Shown here one piece after another: positions 13,517 to 25,792 of a stretch of DNA of 64,000 nucleotides; the first letter of the stretch is position 1, and every line of letters begins with the position of its first letter. The DNA comes from Siphonodentalium dalli (Eukaryota; Mollusca; Scaphopoda; Gadilida; Siphonodentaliidae): positions 270,189,426 to 270,253,425 of the forward strand of contig CP136063.1 of NCBI GenBank assembly GCA_032622095.1. Direction: 5' to 3'. Below the pieces are notes generated by a model. The model worked only from the letters and a program-made list of their open reading frames with translations, did no database searches and had not been told where the DNA came from. Both the position numbers and the translations under genes were made by a program.

Positions 13517-14363
13517 ATTTTGAGCCTATTCAGCAATACGTAAAGTTATGTGGTTATTCTAGCTAGAATTACTATCGACACTCACGTAAAATCGTCCTGA
13601 AAGGTCAACAACTCTGTCATAATGGGCGGACGCAACACAAAATAAAAAAATACTGATATTTTATAGGTTTTAAACCTTAAATTTGCGGGACAAATCTCAT
13701 TCTGTTCAATCATCATCGACTTCAGTTATCACAAGGGGAAACGAAAATTAAGCTCAAATTTAAACAAAGGGCATTCCTTGCACATCTACGGCTGGTCCCT
13801 ATATTTAACACGTGTGGGTGACTGTTGTAGGTTTGAAAATACAGCTACTAAGCTCACATCCCGAGCGATGATGCATTATAAATAATTAGAAAGTAAATGG
13901 TCATCTGTCATTCTATGCAACATTAGAACATCTAGGTCAAATGAAGAAAGAGACGATAACAGATAGTGTTTTAAGTGTAATCAATACTCCAGGTACGATT
14001 TACATGTACTATAATTTCCCAAAACTAATTTCTTGTATCGATTAGTATCTGGCGTGTCGTGAATCACATATGCTGAGGAGTAACTCTATATTGCCTGAGA
14101 AAAGTGACACTGTTATCGTCTCATTTTACGAATGCATGAAATCACCAAATTCTTGTTCGCTTATAATGATAAAAAAGTTACCAAGTAGTAAACAAAAAGC
14201 TAACCAAATTCACGAATGTGCCTCATAGTAGTAATTGTTGAAGGGAATTGATCGCTTACATTGAAAACACCGCCGTATATGCTGCTGATCAGAAGGTGTG
14301 CCATCGAAATTTACAACAAGTAACATGTTCGCCCCAACCAGCAGCAAGTCTTGGTGACTACTA
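13517..14363. other. No recognised feature
   Basis: AT-rich sequence without repeats, TIRs or convincing coding potential. A 60-codon minus frame at 14210-14392 overlaps the start of the next array and is not recognisable. Confidence 0.5.
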
Positions 14364-15600
14364 TATCCAATAATAAATAACTCTATATCCAATAATAAAT
14401 AACTCTATATCCAATAATAAACAACTCTGTATCCAATAATAAACAACTCTATATCCAATAATAAACAACTCTATATCCAATAATAAACAACTCTATATCC
14501 AATAATAAATAACTCTATATCCAATAATAAATAACTCTATATCCAATAATAAACAACTCTGTATCCAATAATAAACAACTCTATATCCAATAATAAACAA
14601 CTCTATATCCAATAATAAACAACTCTATATCCAATAATAAACAACTCTATATCCAATAATAAACAACTCTATATCCAATAATAAACAACTCTATATCCAA
14701 TAATAAACAACTCTATATCCAATAATAAACAACTCTATATCCAATAATAAACAACTCTGTATCCAATAATAAACAACTCTATATCCAATAATAAACAACT
14801 CTATATCCAATAATAAACAACTCTATATCCAATAATAAACAACTATGTATCCAATAATAAACAACTATGTATCCAATAATAAACAACTCTATATCCAATA
14901 ATAAACAACTCTATATCCAATAATAAACAACTATGTAACCAATAATAAACAACTATGTATCCAATGATAAACAACTATGTATCCAATAATAAACAACTAT
15001 GTATCCAATAATAAACAACTATGTATCCAATAATAAACAACTATGTATCCAATAATAAACAACTATGTATCCAATAATAAACAACTCTATATCCAATAAT
15101 AAACAACTCTATATCCAATAATAAACAACTATGTATCCAATAATAAACAACTATGTATCCAATAATAAACAACTCTATATCCAATAATAAACAACTCTAT
15201 ATCCAATAATAAACAACTATGTATCCAATAATAAACAACTCTATATCCAATAATAAACAACTCAATATCCAATAATAAACAACTTTATATCCAATAATAA
15301 ACAACTCTATATCCAATAATAAACAACTCTATATCCAATAATAAACAACTCTGTATCCAATAATAAACAACTCTATATCCAATAATAAACAACTCTATAT
15401 CCAATAATAAACAACTCTATATCCAATAATAAACAACTCTATATCCAATAATAAACAACTCTATATCCAATAATAAACAACTCTATATCCAATAATAAAC
15501 AACTCTATATCCAATAATAAACAACTCTATATCCAATAATAAACAACTATATATCCAATAATAAACAATTCTATATCCAATAATAAACAACTCTATATCC
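14364..15600. repeat. 22-bp minisatellite, about 56 units
   Basis: The 22-bp unit contains CTATATCCAATAATAAAC followed by AACT, measured from the spacing of successive 'ccaataat' (14411, 14433, 14455). Subtypes carry CTCTATATCC, CTCTGTATCC or CTATGTATCC. The CTATGTATCC subtype is concentrated between about 14840 and 15240, showing local homogenisation. The first units have AAATAACT instead of AAACAACT. Confidence 0.97.
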
Positions 15601-15687
15601 TGCATGCCCGGATAAATTCCTTATTATACAGGGTGTGTGCACATATGTGACCCGCCATATCAAATCCAGTCGTAAGTCGGGATTTTT

Positions 15688-16062
15688 TTACCCTGTGCCA
15701 ATGCATTCTCTTATATATGCGAGTCGACAATAGGTCGCCTCGCATATATAAGAGAATGCATTGGCCTAACAATTTTTTATAATTTTAATAATTTTTTCTT
15801 GTATTCTTTAACAATTTTATAATTTCACCCATACAGAGCCCCAGACAAACATGAGCAGACGACACTCTTCTATATGCTTCTATATATGTGTGGGGCTCCC
15901 TGCAGAGTAATGGATGTTTTTTATTTTATGTCCTAAAAATTGTAAGAAACATTTATTTAAAAAAAATGATAAAAAATTGTTAGGCCAATGCATTCTCTTA
16001 TATATGCGAGGCGACCTATGGTCGACTCGCATATATAAGAGAATGCATTGGCACAGGGTAAA
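15688..16062. mobile_element. TIR element whose arms are palindromes (about 375 bp)
   Basis: The ends are nearly perfect inverted repeats of about 90 bp (15688-15780 and 15969-16062), starting TTTACCCTGTGCC on each side. Each arm contains its own 67-bp palindrome (15698-15764 and 15985-16051) built from CCAATGCATTCTCTTATATA and its complement around a GTCGAC / GGTCGCC centre. The centre of the element is AT-rich and has no coding. The same palindrome recurs at 16427, 18780, 25793, 56485 and 59567, so this is a dispersed family. The superfamily is not assignable from these ends. Confidence 0.8.
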
Positions 16063-16426
16063 TGTCCAGTAACTCGAGATTACCGACGCTTTACCTAAAA
16101 CAAAGTGATACTGTCGTGAAGAGAAAACAAGGAAAATTAAAAAACACAACAAGATATGAAGAATATAAATTAATAGAAAGACACACCACTAGAGCTAACC
16201 AACCCCGTTTTCGATGATAAGTAGACAACCGGGACCCCTCCCCAACGCCATACTGGCACCCATGATACCATCTTCCCTATCAACAATCGTATGTATTTCT
16301 ACTTTCGGTAAAATGTTTGGACTGAAATTTCAAGGACATGGTGTATTCTGCTGAAACTCGTTAACGGTTGGAACACTTGAGGTACAAATTGGAAATTCCA
16401 ACCAGCATAGAAAGCAACATTGAAGA
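16063..16426. other. No recognised feature
   Basis: Spacer of about 365 bases between two palindrome-family elements. I see no repeats or coding signal. Confidence 0.5.
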
Positions 16427-16506
16427 CCCTGTGCCAATGTATTCTCTTATATATGCCAGTCGACCATAGGTCGCCTCGCATATATTAGAGAATCCATAGG
16501 CCTAAC
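16427..16506 (+). mobile_element. Solo palindromic arm of the CCCTGTGCC family
   Basis: Runs from CCCTGTGCCAATG to GGCCTAAC and reproduces one arm of the 15688-16062 element, with several substitutions in the palindrome (atgccagtcgacc; gagaatccatagg). An AT-rich tail follows (to about 16610) that loosely resembles the centre of the complete element. No opposite arm is found nearby. Confidence 0.7.
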
Positions 16507-17450
16507 AAATAATCATTTTTTAAAATAATTTTTTTTACACTCTATAACAAATTTTAGAATGTTTTTAAATATTTTATTCTTACATTTTATAACAATGTGT
16601 AATTAGTTAAATTGTGTTTTAACGTCGTTTCAGCCGCGGGGCCATATCAGGGCGAGAAGACACGGGATACAAATCAGCGGCATATAGTAACAGACAGTTA
16701 GTGGAAGAAGTCGATTCCCAGATAAAAGGAACAAAACATAGCAATGCCCAAATATGGTTGGATGCATTTATTTCGTTGAGAAATCCTGCGATGGAAATGC
16801 CATCGTAATACATCTTCGGAAGCGAAATAATTCCCCCTAGCATTTGTAGATTTTCCGCACGAAGTAAAAATGTGTTTCATTGATAAAGGGAGATACCCCG
16901 ACACTCACATACATTGTGCGTACATGTAAGCAGTGAGTGTCCAATATTGTGAGAATAGCATATTCCTTTCGTCAACTGAGATGATGTTGAATTTCACCGA
17001 CATCTGATTGAGTCTCATAATTTATTTGAATGCATGTACAGTGTACTAGTATCCCACCTTAACTGCCATATGCATTTCACATATTTATTAACACATGTGC
17101 TTTTATAGGGGCACAGTACACTACATATGGCCATTTATGGGATCATTTGTTATTATACTTAACAGAATATATGAAACAGATGAATGAATTTAAGTCATTG
17201 ACTCATTTTCATTACAATTACCATGTTGTTTACATAATTCATAGAGCAACTGGGTGTATTTTGTTCTCATACATGGCCTGTTGTATATGCAATCTATGGA
17301 TCTATGACTAACTTAATGTGAAATGTAGGTTTTCACTGAGAAAATAGGTAGTGACATCGTTTCGCAGCTCTTACCAAATCGGCTTTGGAAATTTTGTCCA
17401 ATTTTGCAATCATGGTCGATTAGTAAAGGTGTCCTGTCATATTTTACACC
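16507..17450. other. No recognised gene
   Basis: AT-rich tail of the previous element, then unassigned sequence. Two overlapping minus-strand frames at 16619-16904 (74 and 68 codons) have no recognisable domain. Contains 'aagggagata' near 16883, a motif I associate with molluscan repeats. Confidence 0.4.
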
Positions 17451-17974
17451 TTAAAGGCGAAGTTCGTTCAGAAATATTCATATTTGTTCAAATCGCCATC
17501 AACGGAAGGAATATTAAAATATATAAAGTTTTGTTCATATGTCAAACATAATCAACGCGTAAATAGTATATTTTCGTCAAGGCATACGATGGTGTACGTA
17601 AACAAGAATCTTCTCGTGTTACAGAAGTTTTGCTTATGTTTACATAACAACAGCGCATTTCTATTGGTTAATCACACACATATGATATAAACGCTCTTTA
17701 TTATTTCCATGTCAGGAAAACAGTAACAAATAACGCTCTTTATGTTTACCATATCCGGATCTAAACAAAAGCCAGGTTCTGTAACGTTTTTTTGCTTTTG
17801 TTTACATAACAAAGGAAAAACATTTTGACAATAACATACTGTTTATGCCATATTTCTTATTGGCATCAGAACAAAGTCTGTCTATATTTTACCATTCCTT
17901 CTGACTATGGCGGTTTTTGACGGAGCTGAATATTTTAACAGCATAACCACCGCCAACGCCGCCCGTATCTTTAA
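17451..17974. mobile_element. TTAA-flanked MITE, family C, copy 1 (524 bp)
   Basis: Bounded by TTAA at 17451 and 17971. A second copy lies at 62837-63345. The two are closely similar through 'gaaatattcatatttgttc', 'ttaccatatccggatctaa' and 'cataaccaccgccaacgcc'. The ends are imperfect inverted repeats: TTAAAGGCGAAGTTCG, and the right end in reverse TTAAAGATACGGGCGGCG. No transposase frame is present. The terminal TTAAAGG recalls family A, so the two families may be mobilised by related piggyBac-like transposases (inference). Confidence 0.75.
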
Positions 17975-18677
17975 AACTGTTCTACATCATACATCAAGTA
18001 GATCGTATAACCATGAGTGTGCAGCCGGTTCTCCCGAAAACCGCATATTGCCTGCTTATATCATAACTAGTAGGTAGATAATCTGCTTAGAATCGCCTCA
18101 TTTTGAGTCGATAATGTGCTGGAAATAATTTAGCTAAAGGTCCCCACAGCTCGCTTATATAATGACCAATCATATTGGGGAAGCAAGTGCCATGATATTA
18201 TACAGCATCGATGTTACATGGTGATTAAGTTGAAACCTGATTGCGTTGAAAGTCAGTCCACAATTAGCATCACTATCAGATTCGGTTGTCAAGTTGTCAG
18301 CCCCCACGTCAGCCAAATTATGAGAAATATATCGCTAACGCTGCACAGACCGAGCGTGATGCTCGTTTCGGGACCTCGTATAGCTAAACGCGTCGAGACG
18401 ACATGTCAGTAGCGCATAACATGATTACATACACCCGAATGTCGAGAGCGAAACAAGATATTGGATATGGCAATCGATATTGTTATTATCTGTTTATGTA
18501 TCTCAAAAACATCTACGCTGAAAGATTTTTTTGGGTTGAATTTTGTTTGGGTATGCTTAAGCATGCTATAGCAAATTTAAAAACAAACTGGATAAAACCT
18601 TAGGGGCATGTTATAACTCAAAACTATCACCAAGTATTCATAGTAATAATTTTGATGCCCATGAAAAACGTAAGATT
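17975..18677. other. No recognised feature
   Basis: Unassigned sequence. Two short plus-strand frames (18218-18412, 18403-18603) have no recognisable similarity. Confidence 0.45.
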
Positions 18678-18904
18678 CCCTGGCACTAAACCTACAAAAT
18701 AAGTCTGTTAAAGAATATAAGAAATAATTATTAAAATTGCAAAACATTGTAAAAAAATAATAACAAATGATGAAAAATTGTTAGGCCAATGCATTCTCTT
18801 ATATATGCGAGGCGACCTATGGTCGACTCGCATATATAAGATAATGCATTGGCACAGGGTATATGGGTTGATACAAAAATCGGACCTGGCACTGAAAGGG
18901 TTAA
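18678..18904 (-). mobile_element. Palindrome-family element, longer form, inverted relative to 59.5 kb
   Basis: The CCAATGCATT palindrome (about 18780-18860) is flanked here by extra sequence that is shared, in reverse orientation, with 59541-59697. One side reads 'atatgggttgatacaaaaat' and the other 'gttaaagaatataagaaat' followed by 'cctacaaaataagtctg'. The outer limits are CCTGGCACT at 18679 and CCTGGCACTGAAAGGGTTAA at 18885-18904. The shared flanks show that the mobile unit is larger than the palindrome alone. Confidence 0.65.
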
Positions 18905-19437
18905 AACTTCCGAACAAATTCGTCGATATAGCGCTTAAAACACGTGTTTTGTTTCTTTTATTTTTCAATAAATTTTAGATCATTTCGTTTGTACCGGTTA
19001 AAATGATTCAATCAGATTGCAGCTGTATTCCATGGGAAGAAAATCTGGAGCTGTTATCGCTCTGAAACGTTTACGGCACTACATACATATGATTGAAGCA
19101 AAAACAACGAATAGTAGTATGTGACGGCCACAAGAACGCAAAAATCCTGGCAAATATTGCAAGAGATTTTCAATAAGAACACTCTCTGGATCGATCCGGC
19201 GAACACTTGAAATTCACGTTTCATCATATTCATTCTATATGGAATCTGAAAAAAATATTAAGAGAAAATCAAAACAAAACCACTTGGTTTGCACTCCAAA
19301 ATACACCTAATAATATCTCCCGGTATCGAAATATGTCGATAAATACTTGATCTACCTTTCTACGAACATTATATATGTCCCAGAAAGACGCAATGAAGCA
19401 AATAACAAAATCGACTTGAACACGAACACGATTGCAC
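18905..19437. other. No recognised feature
   Basis: AT-rich sequence with no repeat, TIR or coding signal that I can support. Confidence 0.45.
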
Positions 19438-20221
19438 GATTCGTCATCTCCGGTTAAAAACCTCCGAGTTTAAACCCCCCATTGGCGGTGCAGCCAAACC
19501 GGGTCTAAGTGGGCGTTTTTGTCGTTTAGTGGCCAGCTGATTGACAACTGCAGTCCGTGATATGAGCATGCAGTCAAACTACCATTGTTACCAAGCGGAA
19601 CAAAAGGCAGGCTGATGTAATACTTACTGACACGTCCTCAATTATCGCGTGCGAATGAATCAACTGTGACACGATAACACCAGTCTGCAGTCGCCACTTA
19701 GATACGCCCTCACTCGAGATTATTTACAGCTCCACCATTTGACTGATGGTTTGATAATTCTAAACCGCGATGAAGAAAAGACGGATTCGTCATCTCAGGT
19801 TTAGCCTCGGTAAAGATGGCTTATCAGGACCGCCGAATTAGAAAGTTTAGTTGACGGTTTAAGCTTATAAAACACAAAAACAATATCGAAATTGACAAAA
19901 ACTTATCTCCACACACTTTATAGGTGTGACTGCTTCTCGCATATAAATTTCCAATCAAAATATGCTCGCTGTCGTTATTATTGATTTTCGCAATCAGAAA
20001 AACGAGGCGGTCCGCATTAGGAAAGTACGATTAATTATCTCGACGATACAGAGACACTACCTCCAAACCGCTGGTATGGCTGGACCAGGTTTAAACCAGA
20101 GATGACGAATGCGTCACTTAGACCTGCGGTCTCGGGTTTAAACCACGGATTTAGCTGACTCACGGCGGTTTAAACCTAGATGTTTACGTATACTAGGTTT
20201 AAACCTGAGATGACGAATCCG
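19438..20221. mobile_element. Nested inverted-repeat element with AGGTTTAAACC motifs
   Basis: A 22-bp perfect inverted repeat (around TCGTCATCTCAGGTTTA) lies at 19782-19803 and 20200-20221. A third related arm lies at 19438-19461 (GATTCGTCATCTCCGGTT) and a fourth at 20097-20109 (AGAGATGACGAAT). GGTTTAAACC or near variants occur repeatedly between 20087 and 20204. The arrangement looks like a TIR element nested in, or duplicated within, a related one. I see no clear target duplication and no transposase. Confidence 0.55.
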
Positions 20222-21095
20222 GCCGATATGTTTAGGTCCCAAACAAAAACAGCCATTTGCACAGCATGGAAAAGAAAAGCGCTGTGAACGTGCTTTCGCT
20301 AAGGGCGACATCAGATGGGGTGACAGTGAGGACTTCTTATAACTACATGGACCAGCAGTACAACGCATATATAGACTCTAATAGCATCAATGTCAGTGGT
20401 GTGTCTTTTGTGCACAAGCGATAACTCTAATTTAATTGATGAAGTGAGATGTAACATATCCGTTCTCACTTCCAATTAAGCAGACAGCTTGTAGAATCAA
20501 TAGATGCATTTGGTATCAGTGAACATTGGTTACATGAACATAATGTGTCATTCTTCAAATCTGGAACACAATTGTAACTTTACAATCACAATTTCCTCTA
20601 TATATTTCAAGTATATCCCCCGTCAACAAAATACTTGGTAGAGATCTAAAAGGACTATCTGTAGAAATATATATATAGCAATACATGGAATTACACTTTT
20701 TATTCTGTCGACTATATCCATAACCACGTATGTTTAATTGCTAACCTCTTCACTCAATATACAACATGATTATTGAGACAGTTGACATATATAAATGGTA
20801 AAAATATGAACATTAAACATGATTGTATATCAGTATTGGAACCATTGTTCAGACTTGTACTCATCCCAACTCTCGGTTAGAGGGATTCATGTCAAGGCTG
20901 TCCCTGTAACCGAGGTGGTTAGGTCGTGAACACGATCATCGCGCTCAGGGCTAGATGAGGTTGGCGGGGATTCTAAAATCTGTAATGATAGTATCCTTTG
21001 CACGGTACGTTTCGCGTCCCATCGGCAACTAATTAGATCCCTGTGTTACTTTGCACGGACTTCGTTTGGAAATAAACCATAGCTGGTTGACTACT
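20222..21095. other. No recognised gene; weak tRNA-like segment
   Basis: Unassigned sequence. A 52-codon plus-strand frame at 20266-20424 is not recognisable. The segment 20895-20975 is listed separately. Confidence 0.4.
20895..20975 (+). repeat. tRNA-like relic, possible SINE head
   Basis: TAACCGAGGTGG fits the RNA polymerase III A-box consensus at 11 of 12 positions. About 50 bases later comes a poor B-box-like GGTTGGCGGGGATTC. No 3' SINE tail or second copy is visible here. This is only a resemblance. Confidence 0.25.
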
Positions 21096-21855
21096 GGATG
21101 ATACTGTCCCGCCTCGGATGATACTGTCCCGCCTCGGATGATACTGTCCCGCCTCGGATGATACTGTCCCGCCTCGGATGATACTGTCCCGCCTCGGATG
21201 ATACTGTCCCGCCTCGGATGATACTGTCCCGCCTCGGATAGATGATACTGTCCCGCCTCGGATGATACTGTCCCGCCTCGGATGATACTGTCCCGCCTCG
21301 GATAGATGATACTGTCCCGCCTCGGATGATACTGTCCCGCCTCGGATGATACTGTCCCGCCTCGGATGATACTGTCCCGCCTCGGATGATACTGTCCCGC
21401 CTCGGATGATACTGTCCCGCCTCGGATGATACTGTCCCGCCTCGGATGATACTGTCCCGCCTCGGATGATACTGTCCCGCCTCGGATGATACTGTCCCGC
21501 CTCGGATGATACTGTCCCGCCTCGGATGATACTGTCCCGCCTCGGATGATACTGTCCCGCCTCGGATGATACTGTCCCGCCTCGGATGATACTGTCCCGC
21601 CTCGGATGATACTGTCCCGCCTCGGATGATACTGTCCCGCCTCGGATGATACTGTCCCGCCTCGGATGATACTGTCCCGCCTCGGACGATACTGTCCCGC
21701 CTCGGATGATACTGTCCCGCCTCGGATGATACTGTCCCGCCTCGGATGATACTGTCCCGCCTCGGATGATACTGTCCCGCCTCGGATGATACTGTCCCGC
21801 CTCGGATGATACTGTCCCGCCTCGGATAGATGATACTGTCCCGCCTCGGATGATA
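21096..21855. repeat. 20-bp GC-rich minisatellite, about 38 units
   Basis: Near-identical copies of GATGATACTGTCCCGCCTCG. Four extra bases (GATA before GATG) occur three times, at about 21237, 21301 and 21827. One unit has GACGATACTG. The long minus-strand frames here (268-322 codons) are translations of the repeat. Confidence 0.97.
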
Positions 21856-22508
21856 CACATACAACACGAAGAACAGTAATGTAACTGAAACCAGCATACA
21901 TATTGTGACGTAATGAGCATTTCGTGCATAACATCAAGATGTATAGCGCTACCATGCAGGTATGTTGAAACGTTGGAATGTCGATCATGAACCCCATGCA
22001 GCTATGAATTGTATGATGTGTTCCATATAAATTAAGTTGTTAATTTTCAAAACACTTCATGTATTTCAGAAATTACTGATTAACTTTGTGTAGCGACTTT
22101 CAGTTTTCGCTACACTCTATGGACACACCTATTTTCGTACATTTCGTCAATAACTTATTGAGCATCATGTGGTGGAAATTTACCTTATTCCATATGTGCT
22201 TTATCTGCATTGTAAAATTAGTCGCAGTCATTAGCTATGTGTTATATTTTCAATTTTGGTAATTATGCACGTAAAATATCCAGGTTAAAATCTCCAACAT
22301 TTTGGTGTACCTTGGAGCCGAAATAGAGAGATAAATCGAGTATTCTGAATGGTCTACGTATTTTCGACAGTAACTCTATCCTGGACGAATCTGACAGGCA
22401 GAGATATGTTATGTCCAAAACTAACCAATGAATGCACGATTGACTCAGTTATGGCTATATAAGTTAACATTTCGGGTTCAGTCGGTATTTTCCCTTGCTT
22501 TTACCAGG
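21856..22508. other. No recognised feature
   Basis: Unassigned single-copy-looking sequence separating two minisatellites. Confidence 0.45.
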
Positions 22509-25500
22509 CCTGTGGCAAACAAAGCCATACTGTCGGGTATGATATTTACTGTCCCGGCAAACAGAGCCCTACTGTCGGGTATGATATTTACTGTCCCGGC
22601 AAACAGAGCCCTACTGTCGGGTATGATATTTACCTTCGGGTATGATATTTACTGTCGGGTATGATATTTACTGTCGGGTATGATATTTACTGTCCCGGCA
22701 AACAGAGCCCTACTGTCGGGTATGATATTTACTGTCGGGTATGATATTTACTGTCGGGTATGATATTTACTGTCGGGTGTGATATTTACTGTCGGGTATG
22801 ATATTTACTGTCCCGGCAAACAGAGTCCTACTGTCGGGTATGATATTTACTGTCGGGTATGATATTTACTGTCGGGTATGATATTTACTGTCGGGTATGA
22901 TATTTACTGTCCCGGCAAACAGAGCCCTACTGTCGGGTATGATATTTACTGTCGGGTATGATATTTACTGTCGGGTATGATATTTACTGTCCCGGCAAAC
23001 AGAGCCCTACTGTCGGGTATGATATTTACTGTCGGGTATGATATTTACTGTCCCGGCAAACAGAGCCCTACTGTCGGGTATGATATTTACTGTACCGGCA
23101 AACAGAGTCCTACTGTCGGGTATGATATTTACTGTCCCGGCAAACAGAGTCCTACTGTCGGGTATGATATTTACTGTACCGACAAACAGAGCCCTACTGT
23201 CGGGTATGATATTTACTGTCCCGGCAAACAGAGCCCTACTGTCGGGTATGATATTTACTGTACCGGCAAACAGAGCCCTACTGTCGGGTATGATATTTAC
23301 TGTCGGGTATGATATTTACTGTCGGGTATGATATTTACTGTCCCGGCAAACAGAGTCCCACTGTCGGGTATGATATTTACTGTCGGGTATGATATTTAAT
23401 GTCGGGTATGATATTTACTGTCCCGGCAAACAGAGCCCTACTGTCGGGTATGATATTTACTGTCGGGTATGATATTTACTGTCGGGTATGATATTTACTG
23501 TCGGGTATGATATTTACTGTCGGGTATGATATTTAATGTCGGGTATGATATTTACTGTCGGGTATGATATTTAATGTCGGGTATGATATTTACTGTCCCG
23601 GCAAACAGAGTCCTACTGTCGGGTATGATATTTACTGTCCCGGCAAACAGAGTCCTACTGTCGGGTATGATATTTACTGTCGGGTATGATATTTACTGTC
23701 GGGTATGATATTTAATGTCGGGTATGATATTTAATGTCGGGTATGATATTTACTGTCGGGTATGATATTTAATGTCGGGTATGATATTTACTGTCCCGGC
23801 AAACAGAGCCCTACTGTCGGGTATGATATTTACTGTCGGGTATGATATTTACTGTCGGGTATGATATTTACTGTCGGGTATGATATTTACTGTACCGGCA
23901 AACAGAGCCCTACTGTCGGGTATGATATTTACTGTCCCGGCAAACACAGTCCTACTGTCGGGTATAATATTTACTGTCGGGTATGATATTTACTGTCGGG
24001 TATGATATTTACTGTCCCGGCAAACAGAGCCCTACTGTCGGGTATGATATTTACTGTCGGGTATGATATTTACTGTCGGGTATGATATTTACTGTCGGGT
24101 ATGATATTTACTGTCCCGGCAAACAGAGTCCTACTGTCGGGTATGATATTTACTGTACCGGCAAACAGAGTCCTACTGTCGGGTATGATATTTACTGTCG
24201 GGTATGATATTTAATGTCGGGTATGATATTTAATGTCGGGTATAATATTTACTGTCGGGTATGATATTTACTGTCGGGTATGATATTTACTGTCCCGGCA
24301 AACAGAGCCCTACTGTCGGGTATGATATTTACTGTCGGGTATGATATTTACTGTCGGGTATGATATTTACTGTCGGGTATGATATTTACTGTCGGGTATG
24401 ATATTTACTGTCCCGGCAAACAGAGTCCTACTGTCGGGTATGATATTTACTGTACCGGCAAACAGAGTCCTACTGTCGGGTATGATATTTACTGTCCCGG
24501 CAAACAGAGCCCAACTGTCGGGTATGATATTTACTGTCCCGGCAAACAGAGCCCTACTGTCGGGTATGATATTTACTGTCGGGTATGATATTTACTGTCG
24601 GGTATGATATTTACTGTCGGGTATGATATTTACTGTCCCGGCAAACAGAGTCCTACTGTCGGGTATGATATTTACTGTCCCGGCAAACAGAGTCCTACTG
24701 TCGGGTATGATATTTACTGTACCGGCAAACAGAGCCCTACTGTCGGGTATGATATTTACTGTCCCGGCAAACAGAGCCCAACTGTCGGGTATGATATTTA
24801 CTGTCCCGGCAAACAGAGCCCTACTGTCGGGTATGATATTTACTGTCCCGGCAAACAGAGTCCTACTGTCGGGTATGATATTTACTGTACCGGCAAACAG
24901 AGCCCTACTGTCGGGTATGATATTTACTGTACCGGCAAACAGAGTCCTACTGTCGGGTATGATATTTACTGTCCCGGCAAACAGAGTCCTACTGTCGGGT
25001 ATGATATTTACTGTACCGGCAAACAGAGCCCTACTGTCGGGTATGATATTTACTGTCCCGGCAAACAGAGCCCAACTGTCGGGTATGATATTTACTGTCC
25101 CGGCAAACAGAGCCCTACTGTCGGGTATGATATTTACTGTCCCGGCAAACAGAGTCCTACTGTCGGGTATGATATTTACTGTACCGGCAAACAGAGCCCT
25201 ACTGTCGGGTATGATATTTACTGTACCGGCAAACAGAGCCCTACTGTCGGGTATGATATTTACTGTCCCGGCAAACAGAGTCCTACTGTCGGGTATGATA
25301 TTTACTGTACCGGCAAACAGAGTCCTACTGTCGGGTATGATATTTACTGTACCGGCAAACAGAGCCCTACTGTCGGGTATGATATTTACTGTCCCGGCAA
25401 ACAGAGCCCTACTGTCGGTATGATATTTACTGTCCCGGCAAACAGAGTCCTACTGTCGGGTATGATATTTACTGTCGGGTATGATATTTACTGTCGGGTA

Positions 25501-25720
25501 TGATATTTACTGTCGGGTATGATATTTACTGTCCCGGCAAACAGAGTCCTACTGTCGGGTATGATATTTACTGTCGGGTATGATATTTACTGTCGGGTAT
25601 GATATTTACTGTCGGGTATGATATTTACTGTCGGGTATGATATTTACTGTCGGGTATGATATTTACTGTCGGGTCTGGTATGATATTTACTGTCGGGTAT
25701 GATATTTACTGTCCCGGAAA
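22509..25720. repeat. 3.2-kb composite minisatellite of 19-bp and 42-bp units
   Basis: The 19-bp unit is CTGTCGGGTATGATATTTA. The 42-bp unit is a 23-bp insert (CTGTCCCGGCAAACAGAG plus YCCTA) followed by the same 19 bp. The two alternate irregularly from 22.5 to 24.6 kb. From about 24.62 to 25.45 kb the array is almost pure 42-bp units. Subtypes include CTGTACCGG for CTGTCCCGG, AGTCC for AGCCC, and TTTAATG for TTTACTG. The left edge (GTGGCAAACAAAGCCATACTG, 22510) looks like a diverged first unit. Because 42 is divisible by 3, a 299-codon open frame results. It is not a gene. Confidence 0.96.
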
Positions 25721-25792
25721 ACTTATAACTCATGACTGAGTATTATGTATATTGAAATAGCAAATTTATTTAACGGTCTGATCAGTAAGTTA

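Noticed and set aside
20266-20424. 52-codon plus-strand frame
   Set aside because: Too short and no similarity recognised.
21029-21997. Minus-strand frames of 268-322 codons
   Set aside because: Low-complexity translation of the 20-bp array.
24604-25503. 299-codon plus-strand frame with a 14-residue repeat
   Set aside because: Follows the 42-bp unit length, has no unique flank with coding features, and both overlapping frames are open.
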